DNA of 64,000 nucleotides, taken from positions 1 to 64,000 of the forward strand of contig RQOL01000516.1 in the NCBI GenBank assembly GCA_013076295.1. The letters are read 5' to 3'. This document shows positions 63,291-64,000 of this stretch, piece after piece. How positions within the stretch are numbered: position 1 is the first letter of the stretch; every line of letters starts with the position of its first letter. The translations under genes and the position numbers were made by a program. The notes under the pieces were generated by a model that saw only the letters and a list, made by a program, of their open reading frames with translations, did not search any database and had not been told where the DNA came from. The DNA is from Sanderia malayensis (taxonomy: Eukaryota; Cnidaria; Scyphozoa; Semaeostomeae; Pelagiidae).

Positions 63291-64000
63291 AGTTTTCAAT
63301 CTCATTTAATTTGCACCAAAATTTGTGGAAAATACAACTATGGTGTGGTGAATTTGAATATGACACTGGTTTTTGAAATTTGCATGCTTTCAGGGCATAA
63401 AACGGCGTAAGAGGGGGCATTATGCAATTTTTCAAACTCGTTGAATTTGCATCAAATTTGGTGGAAAATACAATTTTGCTATGATTATTTCCCACTTTTG
63501 ATAGCTTCCCATTTTTGATGCATTTTTTCAAACTAGTTCAATTTGTATCAATTTTTGTGGAAAGTACAATTTTGGTGTTATGAAACTAAATATTTAACTT
63601 GTTTTTTGGAACTCTTTATGCATTGGGGGAATAGGACGCTGTAGAAGGGGGAATATGCAAAATTTTCAAACTCCTTTAATTTGTATCAAATTTTGCGGAA
63701 AGTGCAAATTTCGTGTGCTGAATTTGAACATGAAGCTGGTTTTTGAAATTTGCATGTTTTGAGGGCATACAAGGTTGTAAAAGGGGGCAATATGCAATTT
63801 TTCAAACTCGTTCAATTTGTATCAAATTTTAAGGAGAATAAAATTTCGGTGTTATGAAATTAAATATTTAACTTATTTTTTGAACTCTTTATGCTTTGGG
63901 GGAAAAGGACGGTGTAGAAGGGGGAATATGCAAATTTTCAAACTCCTTCAATTTGTATCAAATTTTGTGGAAAGTACAAATTTGGTGTGCTGAATTTGAA
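63291..64000 (+). repeat. Module A run at the window end
   Basis: Five to six A modules; the array continues past 64000. The first part repeats 29,475-29,660, and the later part resembles 42,180-42,440. Confidence 0.85.

Larger units (their letters stand above)
20252..64000 (+). repeat. Composite satellite array (family 2; modules A, B, C, D)
   Basis: About 43.7 kb made of four module types, all in one direction, interrupted only by the island at 24405-25689. Module A is about 136 bp, measured on the copy present at about 23,550 and absent at 28,262. It holds CAAACTCGTTCAATTTGCAT, a GTGGAAAGTACAA word, TGAATTTGAACATGAAAC and a G-rich end (AAAGGGGGCAATATGC). Module B is a minisatellite with 16-18 bp steps, GACTTCCCACTTTTGAT and variants such as CTTTTTCTTGACTTCCCAC. 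C and D have their own entries. Module order differs from place to place. The right end lies outside the window. No gene is present. Confidence 0.95.

Noticed and set aside
1..64000. Telomeric or subtelomeric repeats (TTAGGG-like), rRNA, tRNA or histone gene clusters
   Set aside because: None of these words or conserved cores were found on reading through the window.

Overview
This 64 kb window is eukaryotic repetitive DNA, probably from an animal. I find no gene in it that I can support. It holds two unrelated satellite families set end to end, plus one 1.25-1.29 kb non-satellite island. All copies of both families that I looked at run in the same direction, and both arrays run off the window ends. 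The species cannot be named from this. The GC-rich words of the island (GCGAGCGCAGCGAGC) remind me of anthozoan and sponge genomes, but that is memory, not evidence.

Region 1 (1-20232) is a tandem array of a 92 bp AT-rich monomer, about 220 copies by length. It has higher-order structure: eleven 52 bp truncated monomers recur at fixed variant contexts, a 3.6 kb stretch is repeated at +10705 bp, and shorter blocks are repeated at about 2.7-2.95 kb. The first 3.4 kb carries many single-base indels that are much rarer further on.

Region 2 (20252-64000, entered after a 19 bp filler) is a composite satellite of four modules. A is about 136 bp and contains CAAACTCGTTCAATTTGCAT. B is a 16-18 bp minisatellite built on GACTTCCCACTTTTGAT. 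C is a 200-225 bp block that starts at TCAGATAAAG and has short inverted ends, found 36 times. D is an AT-rich block of about 110 bp that with B forms units of 244-250 bp. The modules are shuffled into larger units: a 786 bp tandem, two 1,024 bp doublets, a 345 bp C-C pair, and repeated duplications at offsets near 4.8 kb (4765, 4788, 4779, 4907, 4830), with others at 4100, 5295 and 6319 bp.

The island (about 24405-25689) interrupts one C module. Its left part has CACGTG, ACGCGT, an inverted CCAAT box and an ATGCAAAT octamer within about 100 bp. Its right part has five roughly 88 bp GC-rich repeats, each with a 6 bp-stem hairpin; one copy has a paired base change that keeps the stem.

No protein-coding gene, rRNA, tRNA or CRISPR array could be supported. 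The open frames of 60-127 codons are by-products of repeats whose unit length and composition avoid stops. The interest of the window lies in its satellite architecture: module shuffling, a MITE-like module amplified inside a satellite, and a small regulatory-looking insert.
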